Shown here in pieces: positions 1-7,518 of a DNA stretch of 15,351 nucleotides; position 1 is the first letter of the stretch; the number at the start of each line of letters is the position of its first letter. The notes beneath the pieces were generated by a model, which was given only the letters and a program-made list of their open reading frames with translations, had not been told where the DNA came from and did not search any database. Location of the stretch: contig NCSJ02000583.1 in assembly GCA_002812745.2 (NCBI GenBank), positions 1 through 15,351 of the forward strand, in the 5' to 3' direction. This DNA comes from Scytalidium lignicola. Its lineage: Eukaryota > Ascomycota > Leotiomycetes. The position numbers were made by a program, and so were the translations under genes.

Positions 1-1
1 G

Positions 2-49
2 CCCGAGCCGGAGCCTGAGCCAGAGCCTGAGCCAGAGCCTGAGCCTGAC
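2..49 (+). repeat. Pro-Glu (PE)n coding repeat
   Basis: Seven Pro-Glu codon pairs followed by Pro-Asp (CCN GAG ... CCT GAC) lie in frame with the Ndc10-like gene. The stretch is strongly GC-rich and shows no C-to-T damage, in sharp contrast to the sequence after about 230. It is probably a flexible acidic linker before the DNA-binding domain. Confidence 0.85.
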
Positions 50-163
50 CGGGCAGAGGATATTACCATTCAGCGGGCCCTGGACGAGGTTCTGGAATAT
101 CATAGAACTCATAGGCCTCCAAATACAGCTAAAAACTATGAGCTAAAACAGAGAGAATAGAAG

Positions 164-226
164 GTAAGTCATGTACCTTTGCTATATTGTCCTTGAGCCT
201 TAATTGATTGATCCCTTGTCTTGCAG
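164..226 (+). other. Spliceosomal intron in the Ndc10-like gene
   Basis: The sequence GTAAGT (164-169) follows an in-frame AAG codon, and TTGCAG ends at 226. Removing the 63 bp joins the QRE.K and A.CKK blocks in phase 0, and the intron itself carries an in-frame TGA. CTTAAT at about 199-204 is a plausible branch site, 22 bases before the acceptor. Length and signals fit a filamentous-fungal intron. Confidence 0.75.
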
Positions 227-1112
227 GCATAGTGCAAAAAGATAAGCTTTAAGAAAGGTGGTAAATACCTTCTAGGAGACTATGTAAACAAAGGTAAGTT
301 GTTACTTTTTATTAAGGACAAAGTAACTAGTTATACTCCAAAATAAGGATGTCATCTTGAGGTTGAAAAGTAATAGCATAAAAGAAAAGCTAAATTACCT
401 TTGCCTTTTACCTTGTTACTCAAGTAAAAGAAAAGTTATGCTAATACTATTCTTGTACTAGAAGAAGATAATAATAAGTCTTGTTCTGATCTAATGCTTA
501 TGTACAATATAGTTCAAGGTTATTATATAGCTATTAACAAGTTTTAAGCTTATTAGACCTCTTTAAGCTTTTATTCAACTGATTAACCTTAACAAGTAAC
601 TTTAACAACCTTAAAAACATTAATTACTTGTAATTAATACTAATAATATTAAGTTAAATTTGAAGACTAAAGCTTGATTATTATTAAAGATGGATATACA
701 GCTCTTTAAATCCTTGATCTTATTCAAAAGATCTAGTAATAAAGCTTAAATAAGAATTGTACAAACTAGNTATTCAAAACTTAGCTTTACTTTNTCTTTA
801 GTAATTTTATANTGTTAAGACTAAGTAATNNNTTACTTATANAATTGTTAAACNTCTTTTCAATGTTATTANTAAATGAAAGCTTTAATAANATTAANTA
901 ATNTTTAATTATANTTATAAACTAANNTAAGATTAANTANTATAANTNTCTTAAATATAAAGTTACTTTATATTATTAAGATTATTATTCTTACTTTATA
1001 ANTACTTTAATTACTTACTTCTTCTAATAATAACATTGTTTAAAGGAGTTGTTTCCTTACTTTTATACAAGTTAAGACTAGTATAATATCAAAGTTCTAA
1101 AGAAGGATAATG

Positions 1113-1506
1113 TGTTACAAAACTACGTTATCCAGGTCACTGGATAGCAGGGGTAAGGTAGATGTTCAAGGACAATGGAAACNTNTGANACANAAGCAAG
1201 NGACTAAGTCCAAGGTAGGATCTAGTAATGTATTTAGGTTGAATACAAGGAGTTTACTCTTATGTTCTTACAGTGTGCTTATATAGATAATGAAATCCAA
1301 CTAGACCCCCTTTGGACCCCTCAGGTCCCCTAGGTCTATNGACTCCCTGGACNCCTCANGTCCCCCAAGTCCATGGACCCTTTGGACTTCCCAAGTCCNT
1401 NGGNTCNTACTNATGTCANGTNATTGTTAGGTTCTCTATATACACTCTGCCATGTACNAAGCCTNAGGCNTACANNAATNACNNTNTTATGNTAAAACNT
1501 GTAACA
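1113..1506 (-). repeat. LTR of Ty3/gypsy chromovirus, left fragment
   Basis: The segment starts TGTTAC and ends TGTAACA on the plus strand, the TG...CA inverted ends expected of an LTR. Its reverse complement matches 6593-6950, the LTR of the second copy. The polypurine tract next to its inner end (1510-1520, read on minus) fixes the orientation as a 3' LTR of a minus-strand element. It is much less RIP-damaged than its partner: its C-rich blocks are intact here and T-rich there. It carries many single N calls and interrupts the Ndc10-like gene exactly at 1112/1113. Confidence 0.8.
1304..1402. repeat. Short palindromic tandem repeat inside the LTR
   Basis: Units close to GGACCCCTCAGGTCCCC recur four to five times, interspersed with GGTC/GACC halves (CTAGGTCTA, GGACTTCCCAAGTCC). 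Each unit is a near-palindrome around CTCAG or CCAAG. The matching stretch on the right (about 6685-6770) reads AAGGACTTAAGAGGTT-like, the C-to-T/G-to-A decayed form. The repeat number differs between the two, which may explain most of the 36-bp difference in LTR length. Confidence 0.65.
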
Positions 1507-1509
1507 TTA

Positions 1510-1520
1510 TCCCTTTTTTC
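1510..1520 (-). promoter_or_regulatory. Polypurine tract of the left chromovirus fragment
   Basis: On the minus strand this reads GAAAAAAGGGA, then TAA, then the LTR start TGTTAC. In LTR retrotransposons such a tract primes plus-strand DNA synthesis just upstream of the 3' LTR. It shows that the element runs right-to-left here. Confidence 0.7.
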
Positions 1521-1544
1521 GCTTAGTGTCGTCNTGACATTAAA

Positions 1545-2200
1545 ATGTTATCCTCGAACATTCCTTTGTTCATTAATCCTTCTCTCCTTTCCAACATACT
1601 ACCCAAACGACAACATTCTGAGAGTAGCATAAGAGAAAGGACAAGATCAAGAAAATATCAAGAAGCATTGGATCTAGGAGATCATATAGCAAAGTACAAT
1701 ATTGAAATGTCTTCTTATNGTTTTTATGTCTGAAATGGTTTAACTTGTTTGATNNTTTCTAAGTCTAACTGTTNTANNNAGTATGNNCTTGTTNNAAGNN
1801 TAAATNCAANAGTNAAGGTATTCNTATAACNTCTTAGGAAACCCTNNATAAGGAGAANGCTTGTCTTGAGGCTGAANAGNAGAAGGNTNCTCAGGTTATA
1901 NNNAAGAACACAACTTATCTTNNTNNTCTTNGTAAACAAAAGAAGTTCCTTTGCTAATATACTGGTGAAATGATCTGTTATAGACTTTCTTCTCTGGACA
2001 AGTTAAACATTGCAAAAGAGAAAAAGAGGCAAGAAAAACAAAACTCTTTACAACCTCTAAAGTTGCATTCTGCTAACTTAAGCATAACTTCTTCCTCTGT
2101 TGTTAATCTCTTTTTCTTTAACCTTGCAATCCTATTACTTAGAAATCCATTCTAAGATAAGTTTGGTAATATGCTTTTAATAACTTCTTATAGCTTATAA
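1545..2200 (+). pseudogene. Antisense accessory gene of the chromovirus: Cys-rich/coiled-coil protein (left copy)
   Basis: This gene of about 218 codons lies between the LTR and pol but on the strand opposite gag-pol. I start it at ATG 1545, 38 bp from the LTR, because the following frame (SESS, RTRSRKYQEALDLGDHIAKYNIEMSS) is open and matches the right copy. Visible parts are a basic N-terminus, an IEMSSY.FYV.NGLTCL segment opening a Cys-rich stretch blurred by Ns at 1750-1850, then a charged helix (CLEAE...QV, KQKKFLC, GEMICYRLSSLDKLNIAKEKK) suited to a coiled coil. The tail is Ser/Leu-rich and ends NPF.DKFGNML...SL at stop 2198-2200; the stop at 2153-2155 is a former Trp codon. A net frame slip occurs in the N-rich part. 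I recall similar small proteins as abundant orphans in fungal genomes; the function is unknown. The last 83 bp overlap the end of pol on the other strand. Confidence 0.7.
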
Positions 2201-2692
2201 GATTAAAAGTAAGTTCTTATCCATTCTTACTTTCTAGATATCTAATCTATTTAACCAAGTATTATAGTTTCTTATAATATATCTTATGACTAATGATTTT
2301 CTTAACTTTATATTCTTTTTCTAGATTAACTTTTTCTAGTATTAATGTTTAAATGTTTTCAAATGTTAATTTAAGAAGTAAAACATGAAAAATAAGATAT
2401 ATCTTAACTATTGTTAATAATTTCAATTTATATGTTAAAGGTTTATAAACTTCTTTAATTTTGTATAGTCTTATCTTTACTTAATCTAGTTTATCACTTA
2501 ATCTTGTTATTTTAATGTTTTTTCTAAGAAGATAAACTTTATTCCCTTTTTTATACATTAGTTTTATCAAGTGTTTACAATTATAATACTTCTTTATTCT
2601 TTCTTTAGTATATTGAAATGAGTTCTTGATCTTTTCTTGTATTTCTTCTATTTATTTTGATAAATCAAAATTTGAAAACAAATATACTAGTA
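2118..2692 (-). pseudogene. Chromovirus pol 3' end: integrase C-terminal domain and chromodomain (left fragment)
   Basis: The minus-strand frame starts near 2692 with an integrase C-terminal segment (IEEIQEKIKNSFQYTKERIK, then YKKGNKVYLL at about 2570-2535). The GPY/F-like module follows (KIRLYKIKEVYKPLTYKL, then FHVSLLKL near 2375). Next comes a chromodomain (EYKVKKII about 2320, YLVK.IRYLE, G.ELTFNL, SYKKLLKAYYQTY) ending at TAA 2120-2118. The chromodomain targets integration to modified chromatin in chromoviruses. Trp and Gln codons have become stops (YLVK-stop is a former YLVKW). The frame stops abruptly near 2692, where the opposite-strand gag of the next copy begins. Confidence 0.8.
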
Positions 2693-2699
2693 GATAATA

Positions 2700-5150
2700 A
2701 CAACAAATAACAACTTGAAGAAGGTTTTGAAGAAGGCTTTGAAGAAGAATCTGAAGAGGAATCTGAGGAAGTATCTGAGAAAAGTTCAGAAGATAACTCT
2801 GAAGAAGATCAAGGTAAGAATTAGACTATTAAAGAAATTAACATCCAAGAAGGAGTATTAGAAGAAGTTGTTATATTACCAAAGTAACTTACTAAGTCAA
2901 TAGAAGGATTAACTGTTAAAGAATCAACAAGAGTTGTAGAAAAGAAACTAGCATTTACATTACTTAAACTTAACTTAAAACTAACTTTAATATTAAGAGC
3001 TTTAAGCCTAAACCTTAATCTAAACTTTAAACTAGAAGACAACATTGAATAAGTTCTAATAATGATATCTAAAGAAGTTAAAATTGCTAGGCTAGACTTA
3101 TTCTATAAGAACAAAAAGAAACTAAAGGCATATTTTACTTAAACAAGAACTTATCTGGTATTGAATGATTATCTACTACTTAGAGATACATATAAGGTTT
3201 TATAAGTATTAACATACTTAAGAGGAGTAGTTAAAACTTGGTTTTAACCCTTTAAGGATGAATAGTTCATGACAAATGGAAAAACAATAAACTAAGGAAT
3301 AATTAATATTATTCAAAGTTAAGCTAATTATACAAGAGAACTCAAACGATTGTATAAGGACATTAACAAGAAAAAGAATGTTAAGAGACAGTTAACTCAT
3401 CTTAGACAAACCAAGAGTTTTAGTGAATATACAATGCTTTATCATTAGTATACAATATTAGTTAATTAAGAAGAAGAAGTACATATACATTAGTATAAAA
3501 CTAGTTTGAAGGACTTCATCAAATAAGAATTATACTAATGACTTGTAGTCATTACACTTGATGCCCTTATTAATTTGTCTATCAAGATCAAGAATGAACA
3601 ATATGAAATGATCTTGGACNAAAAAGAGAAGATCCTACTTTAATAGAAGAAAGACTAATGAAAAGAAAGATTGTAAAGACCTTATAAAGTTAAATGCTAT
3701 AAAGAAAGAAAAGCCTTTCAAAGGAAAAGGAAAGAAGTATTATAAAGAAAAGAATAAGAAAAGGAACTCCTTTAGAGTTTCCTTAGAAGAACTTAACAAG
3801 AGAAAAAAGAACAAATTATATTTTAAATGCAAACTCCTTGGACATATAATAAATACTTATNAAAAAAGACAACAAGTTAAGTATAGTAGTTAAAGTTAAA
3901 GTTATGAAAATCCTAAGAATTATAAATATCTTATCAAAATCATCAAAAGAAGAAAGCTTAGACAAGGGAGAGAACTCTTTAAAAGAAGAAGAAGAATATC
4001 AAGGTTTAGTAATTATACTAGAACTTATTATTAAAACTGATGCAGATAAAATAGTAATGGTAAGAATCCTTAAAATAAACTTTATGTTAATGATAAGAAC
4101 TTGACATGTAAAGTACCTTAGAAATAACAACCAAAACAAAGGCTAAAGCAGATGAAGATCAATTCTAAGAGTTAGTAAAATCTGGATAATTATACTGTTA
4201 GACTTTAAGGCTTTACTAACAAAACAATATCTTATTTCTAAAGAGTTATTAATCTTGAAATACTATCTTATAATTAGTATAAGAGGACTAAGAGGATAGG
4301 AGATCTTAGACAGAAGTCAGCTTTATAGAATTGTATAATAAGAGGAAGCAATTGTTAAAGTATAAGAACTTAATCTTGGAGATCTTACTTTAGTTTATAA
4401 GATAAACCTTTAAAGTATTATTATAAAGAAAAGGTTATACAAGTTCTTCTTGTTAGTAGAAAGAACTCAGATTTAGGATAACTTTGACTAAATGCCTAAG
4501 GATGCTTAAATGGTAATAGAGGAGGGATTAAGCTATATTATGTAAGGGTAATATAATGTACAATACAAAGGACTTCTAATGATAACTTTCTAACAAGATT
4601 ATTTAAAAGCAAAAACATAATACAGAGAAATTTAAAGTTTAAGAAAATCAGTAAAACAATTGTTTAAAGTTAAGGAGTATTATACTTAACAAGAACAAAG
4701 AGAACTAGTTGAGATTATTGTTAAACTAGCTAACTGGAATGTAAAAGTACTACTTATAGTTAATAAACTAAAAGAAGATTTATTACTTATAGAACTATTT
4801 ATTGTATTACTAAGAGAAGACAAGTTAATATAAAGAATCAATCAATAGTTTAACCAAGAAGTAACAATATACCCTTTAAACTTTACAATAAGAAATCTTA
4901 AAGGAGGTAATGTTTTTATCATTAAAATAAAAGAATGCCTTAAAGATGAAATAGCAGAATGAGTACAAGATGTATAAACATTCATGAACAATAAAAGCTT
5001 AGATAGACTAAGACTAAGAAATCTTATTAAAAGATAAATAGTACTTTTTAAGGAATTAAAAGNAAAATGCTGAAGATCTGGAAATTAACAATGACATATC
5101 AGTTGATAATGCTAAAAATGTCAATCTCTACTTTATAAACAATAAAAGCT
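2700..5150 (+). pseudogene. Ty3/gypsy gag (copy A) with zinc knuckle and long gag-protease spacer
   Basis: The frame opens with an acidic Glu/Ser stretch (2718-2815) and a Pro-to-Leu decayed linker. A Ty3-type Gag core follows: IARLDLFYKNKKKLKAYFT (about 3085-3140), YLRGVVKTWF (about 3215-3245), YTRELKRLYKD (about 3330-3360) and QLTHLRQTKSFSEYTMLYH (about 3391-3447). A CX2CX4HX4C knuckle lies at 3819-3860, where the first and last Cys codons now read TAT (Tyr). From 3862 to about 5150 the sequence stays colinear with 11421-12715 of copy B but shows no domain I know. It includes an acidic stretch (3950-4000) and an LVEIIVKLANWNVKVLL-like helix (about 4705-4755). Gag would form the retroelement particle. 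Most stops are former CAA/CAG codons. No start codon can be chosen, and the 5' LTR of this copy is missing. Confidence 0.75.
3819..3860 (+). other. CCHC zinc knuckle, two Cys lost
   Basis: The codons read YFKCKLLGHIINTY, with spacing CX2CX4HX4C. The second Cys (TGC 3828-3830), the Gly and the His remain, while positions one and four are Tyr, as expected when TGC or TGT mutates to TAT. Such knuckles bind retroelement RNA in Gag. Confidence 0.75.
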
Positions 5151-5154
5151 TATT

Positions 5155-5735
5155 ATATATCAACATAATATTGTATNAAAAAGCTAGTAAAAGCCTTAAT
5201 CAACTTAGGAGTTAAAAGAAATTTCATTAATAAACAAGTTATAAAGTAACTTAGACTTAGTATAAGAGTTAAAGATAATAATTACCTAATATCATTAGTA
5301 AACAGTATTAAGGTTTAGAAATGTGTTGACATTCAAATTCAGAATTTAAATATAAAGTATAGTAGAAGTTATTAAGAAAAAATATCTTTTAATATTACAA
5401 GGTTAAGAACATATCAAGTTATACTAAGAATCAAATGGATGAAGAAGTATAATCTAATAATTGATTGAAGAACAAGTAAGATTACTTTCTTAGAAGAAAC
5501 TATGTCTTTAAGAGTTGTCTATGTTAATAAGATTATAAAACATATTCTTAAAGAATATTATGAATGGTTAAAGCTATTCATAAAAAGACTTAATAATTTA
5601 GCCTTACCTGAGTATAAACCATAAGATTATAAGATAAAGCTTAAAGAGGGGTTCAGACTAGCCTATAAACTAATTTATCAAACAACTCTTGCTAAGAATA
5701 AAACAATAAAGAAATGGTTACTCAAGAAANTAATA
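5155..5735 (+). pseudogene. Aspartic protease and start of reverse transcriptase (copy A)
   Basis: The frame reads KALINLGVKRNFINKQVIK at about 5190-5250, the retropepsin active-site region. The catalytic D-[ST]-G is now Asn-Leu-Gly. It continues through a VILRIKWMKKYNLIID. segment (about 5420-5465) to LALPEYKP (about 5600-5623) and LKEGFRLAYKLIYQTT (about 5638-5690), the sequence that precedes the RT palm in Ty3/gypsy pol. Copy B (12750-13300) matches almost without gaps at an offset of about 7,560 bp. After IKKWLLKK (to about 5731) the sequence jumps to the end of integrase, so the RT palm, RNase H and integrase core are absent. Confidence 0.8.
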
Positions 5736-5976
5736 CTTAAAAACATTTAGATATTAATGTTAGAAGAAGTTAATCTAGAAAAAAGAATATAAAGTTAAGA
5801 AAATCATCAATTATAAGATGTATTATAAGAAACTACAATACTTAGTTAAATGAATAGAATATCCAGAAAATAAGAATAAATAAAAATCTACTTTTAATCT
5901 TATAAGTTATAAGGAATTATTATAAGTATATTATCAAACTTATCTTAAAATAAATTTCCAAGTAATAAAATCATAA
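5736..5976 (+). pseudogene. Chromodomain end of pol (copy A), joined by internal deletion
   Basis: The segment begins with the last residues of the integrase C-terminal domain (LKNI) and then reads EYKVKKIINYKMYYKKLQYL (from 5785), VK.IEYPENKNK., FNLISYKELL and VYYQTYLKINF. This is a chromodomain with its WxGYP-type core altered and Trp codons changed to TGA or TAA. The first in-frame stop past the domain is at 5974-5976, a former Gln codon by comparison with the left fragment, so the original terminus lay a few codons later. It overlaps the tail of the accessory gene on the minus strand. Confidence 0.78.
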
Positions 5977-6554
5977 GGTCAAAGAAGAAAAGGTTAATAA
6001 CAAAGGAAGAAGTTATGCTTAAGTTAATAGAATATAACTTTAAAAGTTAAAGGGAATTCTATTTCTCTTATTTCTCTTTCTCTTTTATAATGTCTAACTT
6101 ATCTAAGGAAGAAAGTTTATAACAAATCATTTTACTAACATATTTGTAAAGGAACTTCTTTTATTTACAAAGATAAGTAAGATAAGTTATGTTCTTAATC
6201 ATAGTCTAAGTAACCTTCTCCTCTTCAGCCTTAAGACAAGCCTTCTTCTTATTAAGAGTTTCTTAAGAGGTTATAAGAATACCTTTACTCTTACATTTAC
6301 ACCTCTAACAAGTATACTTATTATAACAGTTAGATTTAAAGATTATTAAACAAGTTAAACCATTTTAAATGCAAAAACTATAAGAAGACATCTTGATATT
6401 ATACTTTGTTATATAATCTTCTAAGTCTAATACTTCTTGATATTTTCTTGATCTTATCCTTTCTTCTGTGTTACTCTTAAAACATTATTATTTAAGTAGT
6501 ATGTTAGAAAGGAAAGAAAGATTGTTAAATGAAGGAAATGTTCAAAGATAATGT
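5900..6554 (-). pseudogene. Antisense accessory gene of the chromovirus (right copy, start lost)
   Basis: The minus-strand frame mirrors 1545-2200 over 655 bp and is free of Ns, so the middle is readable. It runs RIRSRKYQEVLDLEDYITKY, then KMSSYSFCI.NGLTCLI, then a Cys cluster with YTC.RCKCKSKGILITS (about 6300-6265). After that comes ACLKAEEEKVT, LCK.KKFLYKYV, MICYKLSSLDKLDIIKEKEK and the Ser/Leu tail to the stop at 5902-5900. The ATG of the left copy aligns with ACA here (6554-6552), so the start is gone. CAG/CAA-derived stops are scattered through it. The repeated Cys and the charged helix suggest a zinc-binding, self-associating or nucleic-acid-binding protein, but I cannot assign a function. 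The gene ends inside the antisense of the chromodomain tail. Confidence 0.7.
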
Positions 6555-6574
6555 TTTAGTATCAGGACAATGTT

Positions 6575-6589
6575 AAGAACAAAAGAGGA
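6575..6589 (+). promoter_or_regulatory. Polypurine tract of copy A
   Basis: AAGAACAAAAGAGGA is followed by TAA and then the LTR. It is the equivalent of the tract at 1510-1520, and its purine character survived RIP. It places the 3' LTR to the right and gives the element a plus orientation. Confidence 0.65.
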
Positions 6590-6592
6590 TAA

Positions 6593-6950
6593 TATTACAA
6601 GTTTTATTATAATACAATGATTAGTGTAAGCCTAAGGCTCAATATACAACAAAGTGTATATAGAAAACTTAACGATCATGTGATATGATTAAGACCTTAA
6701 GGACTTAAGAGGTTCAAAGAGTTTATAGACTTAAAGGACTTAAGAGGTTTAAAAGGTTTAGTTAGATTTTATTATCTATATAAGTATATTGTAAGAATAT
6801 AAGAGTAAACTCCTTGTGTTCAACTTAAATACATTATTAGATCTTGCCTTTAACTTAGTCACTTACTTGTATGTTATATATTTCCATTGTCCTTGAACAT
6901 CTACCTTACCCTTAGCTATTCTATGACCTGGATAATGTAGTTTTATAACA
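6593..6950 (+). repeat. 3' LTR of chromovirus copy A
   Basis: The LTR starts TATTACA (RIP-altered TGTTACA) and ends TATAACA at 6950. It is the reverse complement of 1113-1506 with its C-rich blocks converted to A/T. Conserved landmarks are the GATGTTCAAGGACAATGG segment (minus strand, about 6882-6903) and CCTAAGGC at about 6631-6640. Immediately after 6950 the sequence becomes copia gag, so the LTR end is inserted in, or recombined into, that element. Confidence 0.78.
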
Positions 6951-7399
6951 AAGAACTTTATATTATCACCTTTAACAACTTTTAAATTAGTTATCATCAA
7001 CTTAAATATAATAATATATATACTTGTAAAGTTAAAATAATTATACTTGATAAATATTAACTTAAACAAGAACTTCTATTACAAATTATAATCTTTTCCT
7101 TGATATTAAGCTTTTAAAGTAACTTAAACAAGCTTTACTGTATTATAATCCTTGATCAATAGCATAACCTTATTATTAATATTAACATTAAGACATATAT
7201 AAGTTTTAATATTATCTTTATACTAAGCCTTCTACTTAGGAGTATCTCCTTTAAGAGGTAAAACAATATTATTAACATAATCTTCAAGACTTTTAGACTA
7301 GAGTAAAACCATAAGACAAGAGCTTTAAAGGTTGTAATTCTCTGAACCTTTAAGTCTTTAGTCCTTTGGAAGAATTACAGTTCTAGAATCATTAACCAT
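6951..7399 (-). pseudogene. Ty1/copia Gag (UBN2-type) N-terminal fragment
   Basis: On the minus strand an ATG (7399-7397) opens MVNDSRTVILPKD.RLKGSE, then NYNL.SSCLMVLL, SKSLEDYVNNIVLPLKGDTP, DNIKTYICLNVNINNKVMLL, YNTVKLV.VTLKA.YQGKDY and KFLFKLIF. This order (substrate-like N-terminus, L...YW..W, then tAk.lWdtL...Y) is that of the UBN2/copia Gag domain, with Trp and Gln now stops. About 150 codons remain. The frame runs into the gypsy LTR at 6950, which truncates it. The ATG choice is supported by its distance from the LTR and leader upstream. Confidence 0.68.
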
Positions 7400-7518
7400 G
7401 CTGAAGGTGATGGCTAGACATGTGGATATGGGTAAACAGAGACAAAAAGAGTGTTAATCAACATAATCAACACAAAAGAAGAGTTAGCCTAATTATATTA
7501 CTACTAGAGTGTATAACC
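7400..7518 (-). other. Copia leader with possible primer-binding site
   Basis: These 119 bp lie between the copia LTR and the gag ATG. Immediately inside the LTR the minus strand begins GGTTATACACTC, which could be a decayed initiator-Met tRNA binding site (GGTTATCA-type). I cannot prove that. The leader is less AT-shifted than gag. Confidence 0.35.

Larger units (their letters stand above)
2..1112 (+). pseudogene. Ndc10/GCR1_C-like (Crypton-lineage tyrosine recombinase) gene, RIP-eroded, cut at both ends
   Basis: The frame enters from the left edge with a Pro-Glu repeat, then gives RAEDITIQRALDEVLEYHRT and an NTAKNY...KQRE block that I recognise as the N-terminal DNA-binding part of fungal Ndc10-II/GCR1_C proteins, which are relatives of Crypton tyrosine recombinases. 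After a 63-bp intron the same frame continues with AWCKK, where TGG has become TAG, then GKLLLFIKD (about 293-320), INKF.AY.TSLSFYSTD (about 530-575), FED...IIIKDGYTALQILDL (about 660-720), an LRLSN-like block (about 815-830) and FPYFYTS.D.YNIKVLKKDN (1050-1112). Stops sit at former Gln and Trp codons. The family reads on for several hundred residues more, but here the frame stops where the gypsy LTR begins at 1113. The start lies outside the window. The family call rests on remembered motifs and the order of blocks, not on a search. The product is predicted to bind DNA in the nucleus; whether this copy belonged to a mobile Crypton or a host gene cannot be told. Confidence 0.72.
1113..2370. 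repeat. Left arm of a large inverted repeat (partner 5735-6950)
   Basis: LTR, polypurine tract, accessory gene and chromodomain here are the reverse complement of 5735-6950 along their whole length with only small gaps. Examples are TAGATG...GGTAAGG at 1140-1165 against 6897-6920 and the chromodomain-coding stretch at 2205-2345 against 5755-5900. The arms are two 3' ends of the same retroelement family facing opposite ways, not terminal repeats of one DNA transposon. Confidence 0.8.
5735..6950. repeat. Right arm of the large inverted repeat (partner 1113-2370)
   Basis: Reverse complement of the left arm. It contains the same four modules in mirror order: chromodomain, accessory gene, polypurine tract, LTR. 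It is clearly more AT-shifted than the left arm, with many G/C positions of the left read as A/T here. Confidence 0.8.

Noticed and set aside
1312..1632. Open frame of 106 codons across the left LTR
   Set aside because: It runs through LTR palindromic repeats and Ns and overlaps the accessory gene in another frame; no family resemblance.
1724..1939. Minus-strand open frame in the N-rich stretch
   Set aside because: Antisense of the accessory gene, kept open only because Ns hide stops.
2821..3045. Minus-strand 74-codon frame
   Set aside because: Antisense shadow of gag copy A.
3904..4104. Separate gene starting at ATG 3904
   Set aside because: The equivalent in copy B is interrupted, and the knuckle frame of gag continues through the region in another frame; more likely part of gag or a shadow.
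1113..6950. One large DNA transposon with 1.2-kb terminal inverted repeats
   Set aside because: The arms contain LTR, polypurine tract and chromodomain in retroelement order, so they are two 3' ends of LTR elements.
6863..7069. Minus-strand 68-codon frame as a gene
   Set aside because: Chimera of copia gag and the gypsy LTR created at the 6950/6951 seam.
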